Shown here: positions 17,691 to 25,945 of the stretch, in pieces
How positions within the stretch are numbered: the stretch's first letter is position 1
Layout of the letters: the number at the start of each line of letters is the position of its first letter
Source of the DNA: JAKIVR01 sp035933635
GTDB lineage: Archaea > Thermoplasmatota > Thermoplasmata > Lutacidiplasmatales > UBA184
Direction of reading: 5' to 3'
Length of the DNA stretch: 64,000 bases
NCBI GenBank assembly: GCA_035933635.1
Contig: DASYYY010000022.1
Span: forward strand, 1 to 64,000
Position numbers and translations under genes: made by a program
The notes under the pieces: model-generated
What the model was told of the DNA's origin: nothing
Database searches by the model: none
The model's input: only the letters and a program-made list of their open reading frames with translations

Positions 17691-17760
17691 GGGTGCAATT
17701 CACGTTGCGTGTTCACGGTGGCGAGCGCGCTACCCTGAACACGCAATGCAGTTTGCACCC
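17691..17760. repeat. 70-bp compound inverted repeat
   Basis: Starting one base after the regulator's stop codon, this stretch pairs with itself over 35-base arms, 27 of 35 positions complementary. The outer GGGTGCAA/TTGCACCC and the inner TTGCGTGTTCA/TGAACACGCAA are perfect. Each arm also contains an imperfect GTGCAA-N6-TTGCAC unit (17693-17710 and 17741-17758). As RNA it would fold into one long hairpin; as DNA it could be a terminator, a MITE-like element or a double operator for the vapBC genes 136 bases downstream. Confidence 0.75.
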
Positions 17761-17857
17761 CTGTAACGATCGGGGTCAAGGCGGACTCACCTTCGGCGGG
17801 CTCGTCGCGGGAATGCATTTCGACGTCCTTCGGCGAATGACGTTAACGGAAAGGGCC

Positions 17858-17863
17858 TTATAT
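17858..17863 (+). promoter_or_regulatory. TATA box of vapBC
   Basis: TTATAT 34 bases upstream of the vapB ATG at 17897, preceded by purine-rich AAAGGGC; predicts a leader of about ten bases. Confidence 0.5.
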
Positions 17864-17896
17864 CGACCAGACAGTCGTTAAACGGGGCGACGGTCG

Positions 17897-18112
17897 ATGG
17901 ATACGGTCACGGTGTCGTCGAAGTACCAGGTCGTCATTCCCGAGCGGATCCGAGAGGAGAACAAGATAAGGCCGGGAGACAAGATGGCCATCCTCGTCAA
18001 GCACGGGGTGGTCCACCTGGTTCCGGTCAAGCCATTTTCGAAGTCGAAAGGCCTGTTTCGCGGCCTGAAGCTCGATCTATCCGACCTCCGCGACCACGCG
18101 GATCGGGTCTGA
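17897..18112 (+). CDS. AbrB/MazE-type VapB antitoxin
   Basis: 71 residues with a swapped-hairpin AbrB domain: VTVSSKYQVVIPERIREENKIRPGDKMAILVKHGVVHLVPV is the canonical core (positions 3-43), followed by a short acidic/basic tail (LKLDLSDLRDHADRV) that would bind the toxin. The pair lies 18 bases upstream of the PIN toxin gene. It neutralises VapC and should repress the shared promoter whose TATA lies at 17858. Confidence 0.88.
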   Translation: MDTVTVSSKYQVVIPERIREENKIRPGDKMAILVKHGVVHLVPVKPFSKSKGLFRGLKLDLSDLRDHADRV

Positions 18113-18130
18113 ATTCCCTCCGGGGGGCCC

Positions 18131-18508
18131 GTGATCAGCGTGGACAGCTACGGCTGGATCGAGCGACTCACCGACGGTCCACTGGCCGGAGAATATAACC
18201 GCGTCATGGAGAGCGTCGCACCGAACGAGATTGTGACGTCGGTAGTGTCGATTTACGAGGTCTATCGAAAGCTCCGGTCCGTCAAGGGAGAAGCCGACGC
18301 TCTGAGCGGGGTCGCGGCACTAAAGGCGACCCACGTCGCTCCTGTGGATGAACGAATTGCGCTTGAAGCAGCCGATTTCAGTCTGACGCTGAAACTGCAC
18401 TTCTCTGACGCGCTAATCTATGCCACCGCGCGACGCTATGACGCTGTGCTCCACACCACCGATCCCGACTTGAAGGGCGCGCCCTCCGTGGTCTACCACT
18501 CGCGGTAA
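18131..18508 (+). CDS. VapC PIN-domain RNase toxin
   Basis: 125 residues starting at GTG 18131. The four acidic PIN positions are present: D5 in ISVDSYGWIERL, Glu in SIYEVYRKL, Asp in HFSDALIYATA and Asp in TTDPDLKG. VapC enzymes are Mg-dependent RNases that usually cut initiator tRNA or rRNA loops. Unlike the copy at 1.46 kb this one is intact. Gene order antitoxin-toxin with an 18-base gap is standard. Confidence 0.88.
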   Translation: MISVDSYGWIERLTDGPLAGEYNRVMESVAPNEIVTSVVSIYEVYRKLRSVKGEADALSGVAALKATHVAPVDERIALEAADFSLTLKLHFSDALIYATARRYDAVLHTTDPDLKGAPSVVYHSR

Positions 18509-18579
18509 TCTGATTCTTGCCCAACAGGCAGGGGTTGGGCCTTCAGCCGGCTGTCTCGACCCAAGAAGTTCTCTCTGAT

Positions 18580-18597
18580 GTGCAATGCAGGTTGCAC
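18580..18597. repeat. GTGCAA-N6-TTGCAC, perfect copy
   Basis: GTGCAA-TGCAGG-TTGCAC, in the 164-base gap between vapC and the RelB-like gene. Both arms perfect. Confidence 0.8.
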
Positions 18598-18672
18598 GCA
18601 GCTCCTTCGTCGAGATCCATCTCATTCCTCGATTCGCATCACCTTTATTAGAAACGAAATCATGATTGAATC

Positions 18673-18909
18673 ATGAGCGCATCCGATCCGATGTCGAGCA
18701 TCCCCGCCCACCGCTCGACCATCGAACTCTTGCAGAGCCTAAAGCCCTCGAACAAGAACTGGGATGATTTCTTGCTCTCGGCGTTCGAAGACTGGATCCC
18801 GCCAGAAACCCTGGCTGAGCTTGAGCGACGGGAGCGGAAGGGAAAGAGCTCCACGTTTGCCGAGGTCGCGAAGAGGCATCCAAACTGGGGGAATCGGGGG
18901 CGGAAGTAG
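18673..18909 (+). CDS. RelB-like antitoxin of a RelBE-type pair (copy 1)
   Basis: 78 residues opening SASDPMSSIPAHRSTIELLQ, a short DNA-binding-type N-terminus, then WDDFLLSAFEDWIPPETLAELERRE and a charged tail. It is a sister of the antitoxin at 31.7-31.9 kb (both share DPxxSIPxHRSTxxxLQ and W-D-E/D-F-L). A TATA-like TTTATTAGA lies about 26 bases before ATG 18673, suiting a leaderless message. The toxin gene follows directly. Predicted to bind its toxin and repress the operon. Confidence 0.75.
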   Translation: MSASDPMSSIPAHRSTIELLQSLKPSNKNWDDFLLSAFEDWIPPETLAELERRERKGKSSTFAEVAKRHPNWGNRGRK

Positions 18910-19227
18910 TTGCCCCGGGCGGTGCTCGCTGCGTGGAAGGAGGAGTTTACCTTCCGAGACGAGGCGGAACGCGATTTCGACCGACTTCCATCGGATATTC
19001 AACAGGCCTTCCTGGACGTTTTTCCAGAGTTTGCTCAACGCCCCTGGAGATCAATTCCGACCTTGGACGTCGGGCCGCTTCGGGACATGCCCGGACGATG
19101 GCGGCTCAAGGTCCCAGGAGGACATCGCGGAATTTACAGGGACGTGCAAGGCCGGCCAGAGTTCGAGATGTTCGAGACTCGCGACGAAGTGTATGCTCGA
19201 CTTCGGCGATTCATTGAGTCGAGGTGA
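18910..19227 (+). CDS. RelE/ParE-superfamily toxin (copy 1)
   Basis: 105 residues beginning at TTG 18910, immediately after the antitoxin stop (or GTG 18922). Recognisable core: RDEAERDFDRLPSDIQQAFLDVF, PTLDVGPLRDMPGRWRLKVPGGHRGIY and a last strand with a basic C-terminal helix (YARLRRFIESR). The GGHRGIYRD block corresponds to the RelE strand carrying catalytic Arg/His. It is a sister of the toxin at 31.4-31.7 kb. RelE toxins cleave mRNA in the ribosome; ParE relatives hit gyrase, and this core does not separate the two. Confidence 0.75.
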   Translation: MPRAVLAAWKEEFTFRDEAERDFDRLPSDIQQAFLDVFPEFAQRPWRSIPTLDVGPLRDMPGRWRLKVPGGHRGIYRDVQGRPEFEMFETRDEVYARLRRFIESR

Positions 19228-19271
19228 ATCTGGACGCAAACACCGAGCCCCGCGTCAACGCTTGCTGACGG

Positions 19272-19289
19272 GTGCAATGCAGATTGCAC
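19272..19289. repeat. GTGCAA-N6-TTGCAC, perfect copy
   Basis: GTGCAA-TGCAGA-TTGCAC, in the convergent 74-base gap between the RelE gene and the AIPR gene; flanks extend the arms to GGTGCAA/TTGCACC. Confidence 0.8.
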
Positions 19290-19301
19290 CTATCCTCTCA
19301 A

Positions 19302-21269
19302 TCACGCGGGGGACGTCAACATGGGTGCTAACAACTTTGCGAGATCGAAGATATCCGCAGCTCTCGACTTCTTGAATTTTGTCCAAGTCGCCGGTCTGAT
19401 CAAAAGATTTCGCAGATTCGTGTCTGGGTCCCCTGTCAATTCTTCTCGGGAGAACTCGAAAAGCATGTCTACAGATGATTGAAAGAGGTTGTCGAGTTCG
19501 TCGCCCAGCGGCTTGAGACTCTTTGGAGGATTCCCGTAGTCTGGGTAGATGTTCCGAAGCACTCGAACGGCATTCTTGCCTACGTGCTCGTCCAGTTCGG
19601 AGGCTTTCCCGAGATGCCAGATCTTCATGAGAGAAAGCCCCGCCATGCCGATGGAGTACAGACTACCCCGCTTAGCAACCTCTGCCTTGGTCACTCGAGC
19701 GCCACCGGAGCCCGCGACTTTTCGCTTCCGATAACCGCGATATCCTACCCAGTCGTCAGCCAGATACCAAAGTAGCGTAGGGAGAAGCAGACTCTCCGGT
19801 GAATTTGCTTCCGAGAAGATTGAAGTATACCAAGTGTCGTCGGAAAACAGCTGTCGCTTGGAGGCAGTAGCAAACACTGGCTCATGACGCCAGAAGGCGG
19901 CTGATGCCTGGGCCATCTCCTCGTTAGACACTGGCAAGGGCTTGACGTAGCTCAGTTTGAGGCTCCGGTCCCGCTCAAGCCGTCTTTTCCACTCACCCTT
20001 CTTGACCTCCAGGAAGAGACTCCAATCCCGACCAAGCACAGACTTGAGCCTCCCTTGCTCCGGATCAGTGGAGTGGAGATCTCTGAATGTAATCGGTGTC
20101 TGGCTGTTGGTGTACCGCGCAACACTTCTAGACAAGCTACCGGTATCGCCATCTACCTTCGGAATGATGATTACCCGCATCAGTACAGACACTGTTTTCA
20201 GTGGATCGAGAGGGACACGCTCATGTTCCCACCTCGTCGCCGTCTCGGATACCGTCATGCATGTCTGGCACCCATTAACAATCTGAAACTTGGTCGCGAG
20301 GAGCCAATTCAACCCATCCTCACCATTGTCGTCACTCGGCCGAGTCTCTGCGCCTTCACAGACGGCGGTTAGCCCGTTGTTATAGTACCAAAAATTCTCA
20401 CGGTCAGTGCCATCCTCAAGGACGCGAGTAATTCCCTTGTTGTAGGTAGACTCGGCGAGATAAACGCGCAGGTTCTTGGCGAACAGAGCAAGGCCGTGCT
20501 CCTTGACGAGTGAATGTATCTCGGATAGCGGAACTTCGCAGATGTACGCCTTCGCCTTGTCGCTCAGGTGAGACATGGGCCCCGACCTGATGCGAAACGA
20601 GACGTGGTCGGGGATCGGAGTTTCGCCCGTTTCTAGTCGGCTGATGTAGAGGTCATACAACCGCAAGGCATCGAAGATCTCTAGGGTGATTCGATCGTGA
20701 CCTGACTGAGCCAGCTGCTCATTTGTGTCGTGCACCAACTCTGTGAGGGCAGTCGACGCAATCCCAGGCACAAGGATAGCTAGCCTCGCCGGATAGCCTT
20801 GGCTTTCTACTTTCTCAAAAAATTCACGTCTAATGACCTTAAGCTCCGAACGGCTCGCCCTTTCCTTCTTGGCTCGCAGCCAAGTGAGTGCCTCAATGAG
20901 CTCGTCGGCAGGCTCGGTGCCAAAAGTCTGGACTTCTGTAAGGCTTTCGGGGCACTTGGCCTGGGCAACAAAGTACACTCCCGTCACCCCTCTCGCCACG
21001 TTTCTAATCGTAGGATCGAACCAGGCAGCATCAACGCGCTTATCGGGCGCGGTTGTGACTACAGCGGCCTTAACCTCTTCATCCTTCAGGCTCGGGCTGA
21101 TCTGGCGGACTCCCCAAAACGTAAACGCATCAGAGCGATGCTTGAATCCGAAGCGGTCGGTTACGCGATTCAGCTCATCGGCTAGCAGCGCGAGAAACTT
21201 TCCATAGATTTCTGCCTCTTTCGCTGCCGCCTCGGTCTCATTCGAGGTGCGATCTTCTTCCAGAGCCAT
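19302..21269 (-). CDS. AIPR-family abortive phage infection protein
   Basis: 655 residues. The AIPR core lies roughly at 240-440: LVKEHGLALFAKNLRVYLAES, an NFWYYNNGLTAVCEG block and FQIVNGCQTCMTVSE are the hallmark motifs. AIPR proteins are abortive-infection factors that travel with restriction-modification genes. The N-terminal 200 residues (KAAVVTTAPDKRVDAAWFDP, VYFVAQAKCP) resemble a nuclease-like alpha/beta domain with Q-A-K in place of the usual E-x-K. The gene lies 250 bases downstream of a PD-(D/E)XK-like gene and a DNA methylase on the same strand, consistent with a defence operon. Base composition is visibly more AT-rich than in the flanking genes, suggesting transfer. Confidence 0.85.
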   Translation of the reverse strand: MALEEDRTSNETEAAAKEAEIYGKFLALLADELNRVTDRFGFKHRSDAFTFWGVRQISPSLKDEEVKAAVVTTAPDKRVDAAWFDPTIRNVARGVTGVYFVAQAKCPESLTEVQTFGTEPADELIEALTWLRAKKERASRSELKVIRREFFEKVESQGYPARLAILVPGIASTALTELVHDTNEQLAQSGHDRITLEIFDALRLYDLYISRLETGETPIPDHVSFRIRSGPMSHLSDKAKAYICEVPLSEIHSLVKEHGLALFAKNLRVYLAESTYNKGITRVLEDGTDRENFWYYNNGLTAVCEGAETRPSDDNGEDGLNWLLATKFQIVNGCQTCMTVSETATRWEHERVPLDPLKTVSVLMRVIIIPKVDGDTGSLSRSVARYTNSQTPITFRDLHSTDPEQGRLKSVLGRDWSLFLEVKKGEWKRRLERDRSLKLSYVKPLPVSNEEMAQASAAFWRHEPVFATASKRQLFSDDTWYTSIFSEANSPESLLLPTLLWYLADDWVGYRGYRKRKVAGSGGARVTKAEVAKRGSLYSIGMAGLSLMKIWHLGKASELDEHVGKNAVRVLRNIYPDYGNPPKSLKPLGDELDNLFQSSVDMLFEFSREELTGDPDTNLRNLLIRPATWTKFKKSRAADIFDLAKLLAPMLTSPA

Positions 21270-21521
21270 GGCCAGATGGCAGTTAGATGGATCGGTTCAA
21301 GAAGATCACCCTGACCCGTTCGCGCATCGACCTAGTCGTAATTTCAGGATTCCACCGCTGTCATGGCCTCCGATTCGGTGCGAGATTCTGGAACTCACGG
21401 ATCGAGACAGCGAGTTTTGACGCTTTAGTGGGCCGCCAGGGTCTCCGCAGTGTCTGGGAACATGTCCCCGAGTCCCTAGTTTGGTGGGTGCCACAAGCAT
21501 TCACCGACGCGCCGCAGGAAC

Positions 21522-21926
21522 CTAGAGTCGGTGCTCCGAAACAAGCTCCAAAAAGCGATCAATGGTGATGACCCGTATCTGCTCCGTATTTCGAAGATAG
21601 TGTTCGAGGGAGCCGTTTGTGTAGAAGTCTTTCAGCGTCCAACCGGTTCCAACAAGTACAATGTAGGCTCGTGACGCTATATCTCTGGAGTGCTCCAGTG
21701 CAGCTGCGAGGGATATGACCTCAAACGGCACCTTGTTCTCTGTGCTCCCGGATCCTCGCTGAGCGTGGGCGGCAAGGAGTATGCCCGTTCCGTCAGTAGA
21801 TCGCGCAAGTATCTGAGCCCTTATTCTCGCCCCGCTGGGACCTATCCCAATGGGAGTGTTTGTCCTGTATGTGTAGCCAGCACGACCGAGAGCATCTAGC
21901 AGGGTCCGGAGCACCGTCGAAGTCAT
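21522..21926 (-). CDS. PD-(D/E)XK restriction-endonuclease-like protein, active site apparently lost
   Basis: About 134 residues from ATG 21926; an in-frame TTG at 22010 would add 28. The GSGSTENKVPFEVISLAAALE block followed by AYIVLVGTGWTLKDFYTNG and VRVITIDRFLEL matches, from memory, a class of small type II restriction enzymes whose motif reads E-x-K-W-Q...SGTAEEK(I/V)P(F/Y). Here the positions expected to hold E and K read L-A-A-H-A-Q, and the preceding G-K-x-H-x-V-D position reads GARIRAQ, so none of the usual acidic/Lys triad is seen. It may be an inactive partner or use other residues. It lies 128 bases after the methylase stop. Confidence 0.5.
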   Translation of the reverse strand: MTSTVLRTLLDALGRAGYTYRTNTPIGIGPSGARIRAQILARSTDGTGILLAAHAQRGSGSTENKVPFEVISLAAALEHSRDIASRAYIVLVGTGWTLKDFYTNGSLEHYLRNTEQIRVITIDRFLELVSEHRL

Positions 21927-22054
21927 AGGAGGTCGTCGGCCTGACCATCGAGGACCACGAGCGGTAGATAGCCTTGGCGAATGAGTGCCATTGACCACTT
22001 CGTGAATCAAAGCCTACGGGCTCGTTCAGCGAGATTGGAGTCGGCCGGCCTCCT

Positions 22055-22900
22055 CTACGCATCCGCATACGACTCCACTGAAGTCGGACGAGTGCGGGTC
22101 CCCCTCGGCAGGGCCTCTGCGGCGATTGCCCGCTGCCTTATTATTCTACAATACGTCTTCTCTTTTTCAAAGACCGTATACTTGAGCCCTAGACTGATTC
22201 CAGACAGGACTTCACTACCCGATCCGCCAAACAGCACCAGGAGCTCATCTCCCGTCTTCGTGCCAGCCTTAAAGAGCTTGGTTGAGAGTTGTTCAGGGAT
22301 CTGACACGCGTGCTCAGTCTTCTCCCTAGAAACGTTCTTGACGAGATCGTGGTAGAACCACGAGTAGGGCATCCTGCCCTTTGATCCGGAGCGTACGCTT
22401 CTCCTGATTCTTCGATCCGAGGGATTCTTGTAAGGTTCGGCGACGGGGTCTTTGAACCACTGATTGTTTCGTGATTTGCGGCAATGCAAAATGGTTCGAT
22501 GTGCAGTCGTGAACCTGGTAGGCGAATGCCCAATGTTTGTATTGTAACACCAGACGTACTCGCTCACAGATTCAAAAAGAGGATTGTATTGGTTCTCCAA
22601 GGTCATGGCCCATAGAAAGGCATTATTCCTTGGATAGTTCATTATGAACAGGTTTCCATCAGGACGGAGAAGTCGTTCTGCGGGAATCACCCACTCTGAA
22701 CACCATTGAATATAGTTTTCAAATGATAGGTGGGCCCCATGCCCATTGTAACGCACTCCGACATTGTAATCTGGGTCGGCGTAGATACAGTGAAAGCTCT
22801 CAGGCCGGATCCTAGCGAGTTCACGGAGTCCCGTCACGCAATCGCGCTGGTAGATGACGCCAGATTTCGTGATTGCCCAGGGTCTGAGCTTCGAAACCAT
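22055..22900 (-). CDS. Beta-class DNA methyltransferase (N4-cytosine/N6-adenine)
   Basis: 281 residues. The catalytic motif is near residue 41 as YADPDYNVGVRYNG (DPDY rather than the usual DPPY), and the SAM-binding motif comes late as VLFGGSGSEVLSGISLGL near 225. Catalytic first and SAM-binding last is the beta-class order. Between them are VWCYNTNIGHSPTRFTTAHR and GRMPYSWFYHDLVKNVSREKTEHACQ. Methylates an amino group of A or C in a short DNA target. It is followed by the PD-(D/E)XK-like gene and AIPR on the same strand, so it likely protects host DNA in a restriction or abortive-infection system. Confidence 0.85.
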   Translation of the reverse strand: MVSKLRPWAITKSGVIYQRDCVTGLRELARIRPESFHCIYADPDYNVGVRYNGHGAHLSFENYIQWCSEWVIPAERLLRPDGNLFIMNYPRNNAFLWAMTLENQYNPLFESVSEYVWCYNTNIGHSPTRFTTAHRTILHCRKSRNNQWFKDPVAEPYKNPSDRRIRRSVRSGSKGRMPYSWFYHDLVKNVSREKTEHACQIPEQLSTKLFKAGTKTGDELLVLFGGSGSEVLSGISLGLKYTVFEKEKTYCRIIRQRAIAAEALPRGTRTRPTSVESYADA

Positions 22901-23383
22901 GATACGCTCAGTTGTAGTGGGCTAGGGGTTAAGGTTGATGGGACGCGCGGACGATGGGGACTCTCGGTTCACCGGCGGTCAGCCGGATTAGACGGACTTG
23001 TACCTGCGGTCGCGGGTCCCGGATGAGGCCATCAGTGAGACCGAGCAAGGCCTCACTGCTGAGCCGCTTCGAAGGAACCGCAAGTCGTACCATGTCTGCG
23101 GGTGCGGGGCCTCACCGAGCGTGATATCTCGTCTCCGCGGAGCCTGACAACAGACTGCGTTACGGGGTCGGACTGCGAATGGTAGTTCGTCCGACACGCA
23201 CTTGTTACTTCCGTGGCGGACCAAGACAGGCTCATGTTCGAGTGTTACGGCTCACATTGCAAGCGGTGTTTCATCCACCCAGGAGCCGCCTCCTTCATTT
23301 GGGTGGAAGGCCTCAGCCTAATCGTAGCCACGGTTCGGCCGTGCCCCTGCCCTCATCCTAGCTTGACATGATCCAACCGTGGT
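22901..23383. other. Divergent 483-base gap
   Basis: Separates the methylase (minus) from the NERD-HEAT gene (plus) and must hold both promoters. A 45-codon Cys-rich frame (23234-23371, with HCKRC and CPCPH) is open, but I cannot tell it from chance. An imperfect inverted repeat CCACCCA...TGGGTGG lies near 23276-23306. Confidence 0.35.
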
Positions 23384-25849
23384 GTGAGTTCTGTGGGGCT
23401 GTTAGTGTTTAGCGCGGGCCCGCCCGATGACGCCCCGGAGCGGCGTCAGGTCGAGACTCTCCTGCCCACCCTAGACCAAGAGTTCAGCAAAGGAAGAGTT
23501 GACTGCACAGTATTCATCAATGTCCGACTCCCAGTCGCATGGCCAAACCAAATTGATCTGCTTGCGATTCGCGGGAATGCGTTCATACTTATAGATTTCA
23601 AAGATTTCTCGGGCAAGGTGTACGCCGACTGTGGCCCGAAGGGTCACTGGGTTGTCCACCGACCAAATCAGCCCCCTTGGGCGGTCGACAGGGTTAACCC
23701 CTTCCATCAAGCTGAGCGGCACAGAAAACTTTTCACGAACTACGTACTAAGCGCCTTTCCTCCTCGGGACGCGGTTGCTCATAATCAGGGCAATCGCGCG
23801 TACAACATCTCGAAATCCGTCAAATCATGGGTTGTAGTCGAACCCGGCACTGAAGTAATCCTAACCGGAATTGATGAGGTTCGAGCACCGTGGTTCAGGA
23901 TCGTTCCACTAGACCAGCTCGCACACGATCTTGCACTCGAGAGATCGGCGAGTGAAGTCGTACCGCCGGGACGAACCCTAGAAATCGCCAAACACTTTGG
24001 AGCTACTGAACGCCGGAAGTGGAGAGATTGGTATCTACCTCCAACCGGCGTCGATCTAAGTTTGAACAGCGCCTCCCAAAGATTCGATGCGATCAGTGCA
24101 CTACTAGGCAGTGCTCTCCCCGAAGACATGACCAGAGGGATCCGAGACGTTGGTCGCCTCAACCTAACTTCATACTTGCCTGAGATTGTTCGAATCGCGA
24201 ATGAGGCGCCGTCCGCGGTTCGGATCGATGCGATCTATCTGTTGGATAGTTGGAAATCAGAGCTTCCACGGAAGAAGAGCGTTGAGTGGCTTTTTTCGGA
24301 CGATGCACAGCTGAGGGCTTGGGCATGGTCGTTTGTTGAGGCTACTAGAAATACAGCGGCTGCGGAGCCGTTATTGCGCTTCCTGCAGACTTGCCCCGAG
24401 GGTGAGAGATTATCAGCGCTCAGACTGTTCCTCACCCTCGGGACGGATGATGCACACACAAAGCTCCTCAACCTAGGCAATATCTGGCGCGAGAAAAACA
24501 GGGAGCTCAAGGAACCCGAATGGGCTTGCCTGGTCGAAGGACTCGGCGCCAGGGGATACAGAGAGGGAGGCACGCTTGTGTTGCGGATCCTCGAGGATTC
24601 GCTGCGCAGCCTCGATTCAAGGGGGAGCGGCGACCTCGAGGAGCTGGTCAACCAGTGCATTAAGACACTTGGCCTGATCGGAGACCAAGCGAGTTTCACG
24701 GTACTGAAACGAATGCTCGGCTTGCAAGACGGCGAATGGGACGGCACAATCCTCCGCTCCATCGGTCATCTGGGCGCGCCCGAGGGCTTCGCGGTTGTCT
24801 TGCCATTTATTCATTCCCCAAGTGATAGGGTGAGGAATGCTGCGCGCAACGCTCTTTGCCATATTGATGGGCCCTCCGCAGTGGTCGTGCTTTGGGATGA
24901 CTTTGTCGCCGAGTCTACTGAGGGAAGACGGGCCATTGAGCTTACTGAAGAGCTTGCCCGAGCAAGTGCAGACTTGTTTGAGACTCGCCTCCTTGAAGCA
25001 CTCCGCAAGGAAGAGCACAGCCTTGGGACCAAGGACTCATTCCTCTGGTCTCTGTGCAGGGTCGTAACTGATCGGGCGATCCGCGTAGTTAGACCCTTCA
25101 TGGGGCAACGGGAAACCTGGATGGAGGCTTCCAACGTGCTCAGCAGTCCCAAGCTTCAGCACTCGATCTTGTCGCTTGTGGAGAGCACTCACAATAGCGC
25201 TAACGAATACGAGCGGGCATCCCATGTCGTACTTGCCGTAAGAGGCGGCGCGTCGATTGACATTGCGCACCTAAAAGACCACGAACAAGACGACTCATCC
25301 TTGGTCAGAGTCGTAGTGGCGGACATGTATGGGGCGTTTCGATCGGATTACACTCGTAGCAGGCTTGAGATACTGGTCGACGACCCGGATCCTCGAGTCA
25401 GTGCGTCCGCGGCACAAGGGCTCGTGGGGCCGAGCACTAACTGGTTGAGCAGCTGTGAAGTGGCAATCCAGGACCGCCACACTCGACATGCCAGCGTGAT
25501 TTTCGCCAAATCAGTCGTTGTACTCATGGTCGAATCAGAGTCTGGGCAGTCGCCAGAACACCCTATTGTGCTCCGAACCGAGGACATCTCATACATTCTC
25601 CCATTCGAGATTCCGTTGGGCGGGGCGGGGATTGCGCTGACCTCTGTTTCAAGAAACGGGCCGGTCGACATGGTTGTGCTCCTGCGCTCGCCCAATCTGT
25701 ATTTCGCCCGTAAGTCACTCGGGAAATGTTTGGATGGCCTTGCAAATCGCCTTCCCCCGTCCACAATGCAAATTGGATTCGCTTCGGGGGTGCCTGACCG
25801 ATTCAAACCACTTATCAGTAAGCTTGCAGAACGCCCGGGTGGCCACTAG
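23384..25849 (+). CDS. NERD-type nuclease domain fused to HEAT repeats
   Basis: 821 residues. The N-terminal 110 residues form a NERD/PD-(D/E)XK core with D58 (NQIDLLAIRG) and D71-x-K73 (FILIDFKDFSGKV). An alpha/beta linker to about 225 follows. Residues about 230-640 are a run of paired helices typical of HEAT/ARM repeats (LTSYLPEIVRIANEAPSAVRIDAIYLL, SFTVLKRMLGLQDGEWDGTILRSIGHLGAPEGFAVVLPFI, VRVVVADMYGAFRS). A 180-residue C-terminal alpha/beta domain has no recognised family. Start GTG 23384 is a choice. It lies within the defence block, divergent from the methylase. A nuclease on a HEAT scaffold suggests recognition of a phage protein or nucleic acid and degradation. I do not know a named system with this layout. 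Confidence 0.7.
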   Translation: MSSVGLLVFSAGPPDDAPERRQVETLLPTLDQEFSKGRVDCTVFINVRLPVAWPNQIDLLAIRGNAFILIDFKDFSGKVYADCGPKGHWVVHRPNQPPWAVDRVNPFHQAERHRKLFTNYVLSAFPPRDAVAHNQGNRAYNISKSVKSWVVVEPGTEVILTGIDEVRAPWFRIVPLDQLAHDLALERSASEVVPPGRTLEIAKHFGATERRKWRDWYLPPTGVDLSLNSASQRFDAISALLGSALPEDMTRGIRDVGRLNLTSYLPEIVRIANEAPSAVRIDAIYLLDSWKSELPRKKSVEWLFSDDAQLRAWAWSFVEATRNTAAAEPLLRFLQTCPEGERLSALRLFLTLGTDDAHTKLLNLGNIWREKNRELKEPEWACLVEGLGARGYREGGTLVLRILEDSLRSLDSRGSGDLEELVNQCIKTLGLIGDQASFTVLKRMLGLQDGEWDGTILRSIGHLGAPEGFAVVLPFIHSPSDRVRNAARNALCHIDGPSAVVVLWDDFVAESTEGRRAIELTEELARASADLFETRLLEALRKEEHSLGTKDSFLWSLCRVVTDRAIRVVRPFMGQRETWMEASNVLSSPKLQHSILSLVESTHNSANEYERASHVVLAVRGGASIDIAHLKDHEQDDSSLVRVVVADMYGAFRSDYTRSRLEILVDDPDPRVSASAAQGLVGPSTNWLSSCEVAIQDRHTRHASVIFAKSVVVLMVESESGQSPEHPIVLRTEDISYILPFEIPLGGAGIALTSVSRNGPVDMVVLLRSPNLYFARKSLGKCLDGLANRLPPSTMQIGFASGVPDRFKPLISKLAERPGGH

Positions 25850-25945
25850 GTGAGCGATGCAGTCCATGCTCCGAAGGCGGGCTCGAGCGCACGGGGACCT
25901 CACATGCGTTCGACCCGATCTATTGGTAGGCGCTATGATGTGCGG

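Noticed and set aside
23234..23371. 45-codon Cys-rich frame (HCKRC...CPCPH)
   Set aside because: Irregular Cys spacing, no promoter or partner; could be chance.
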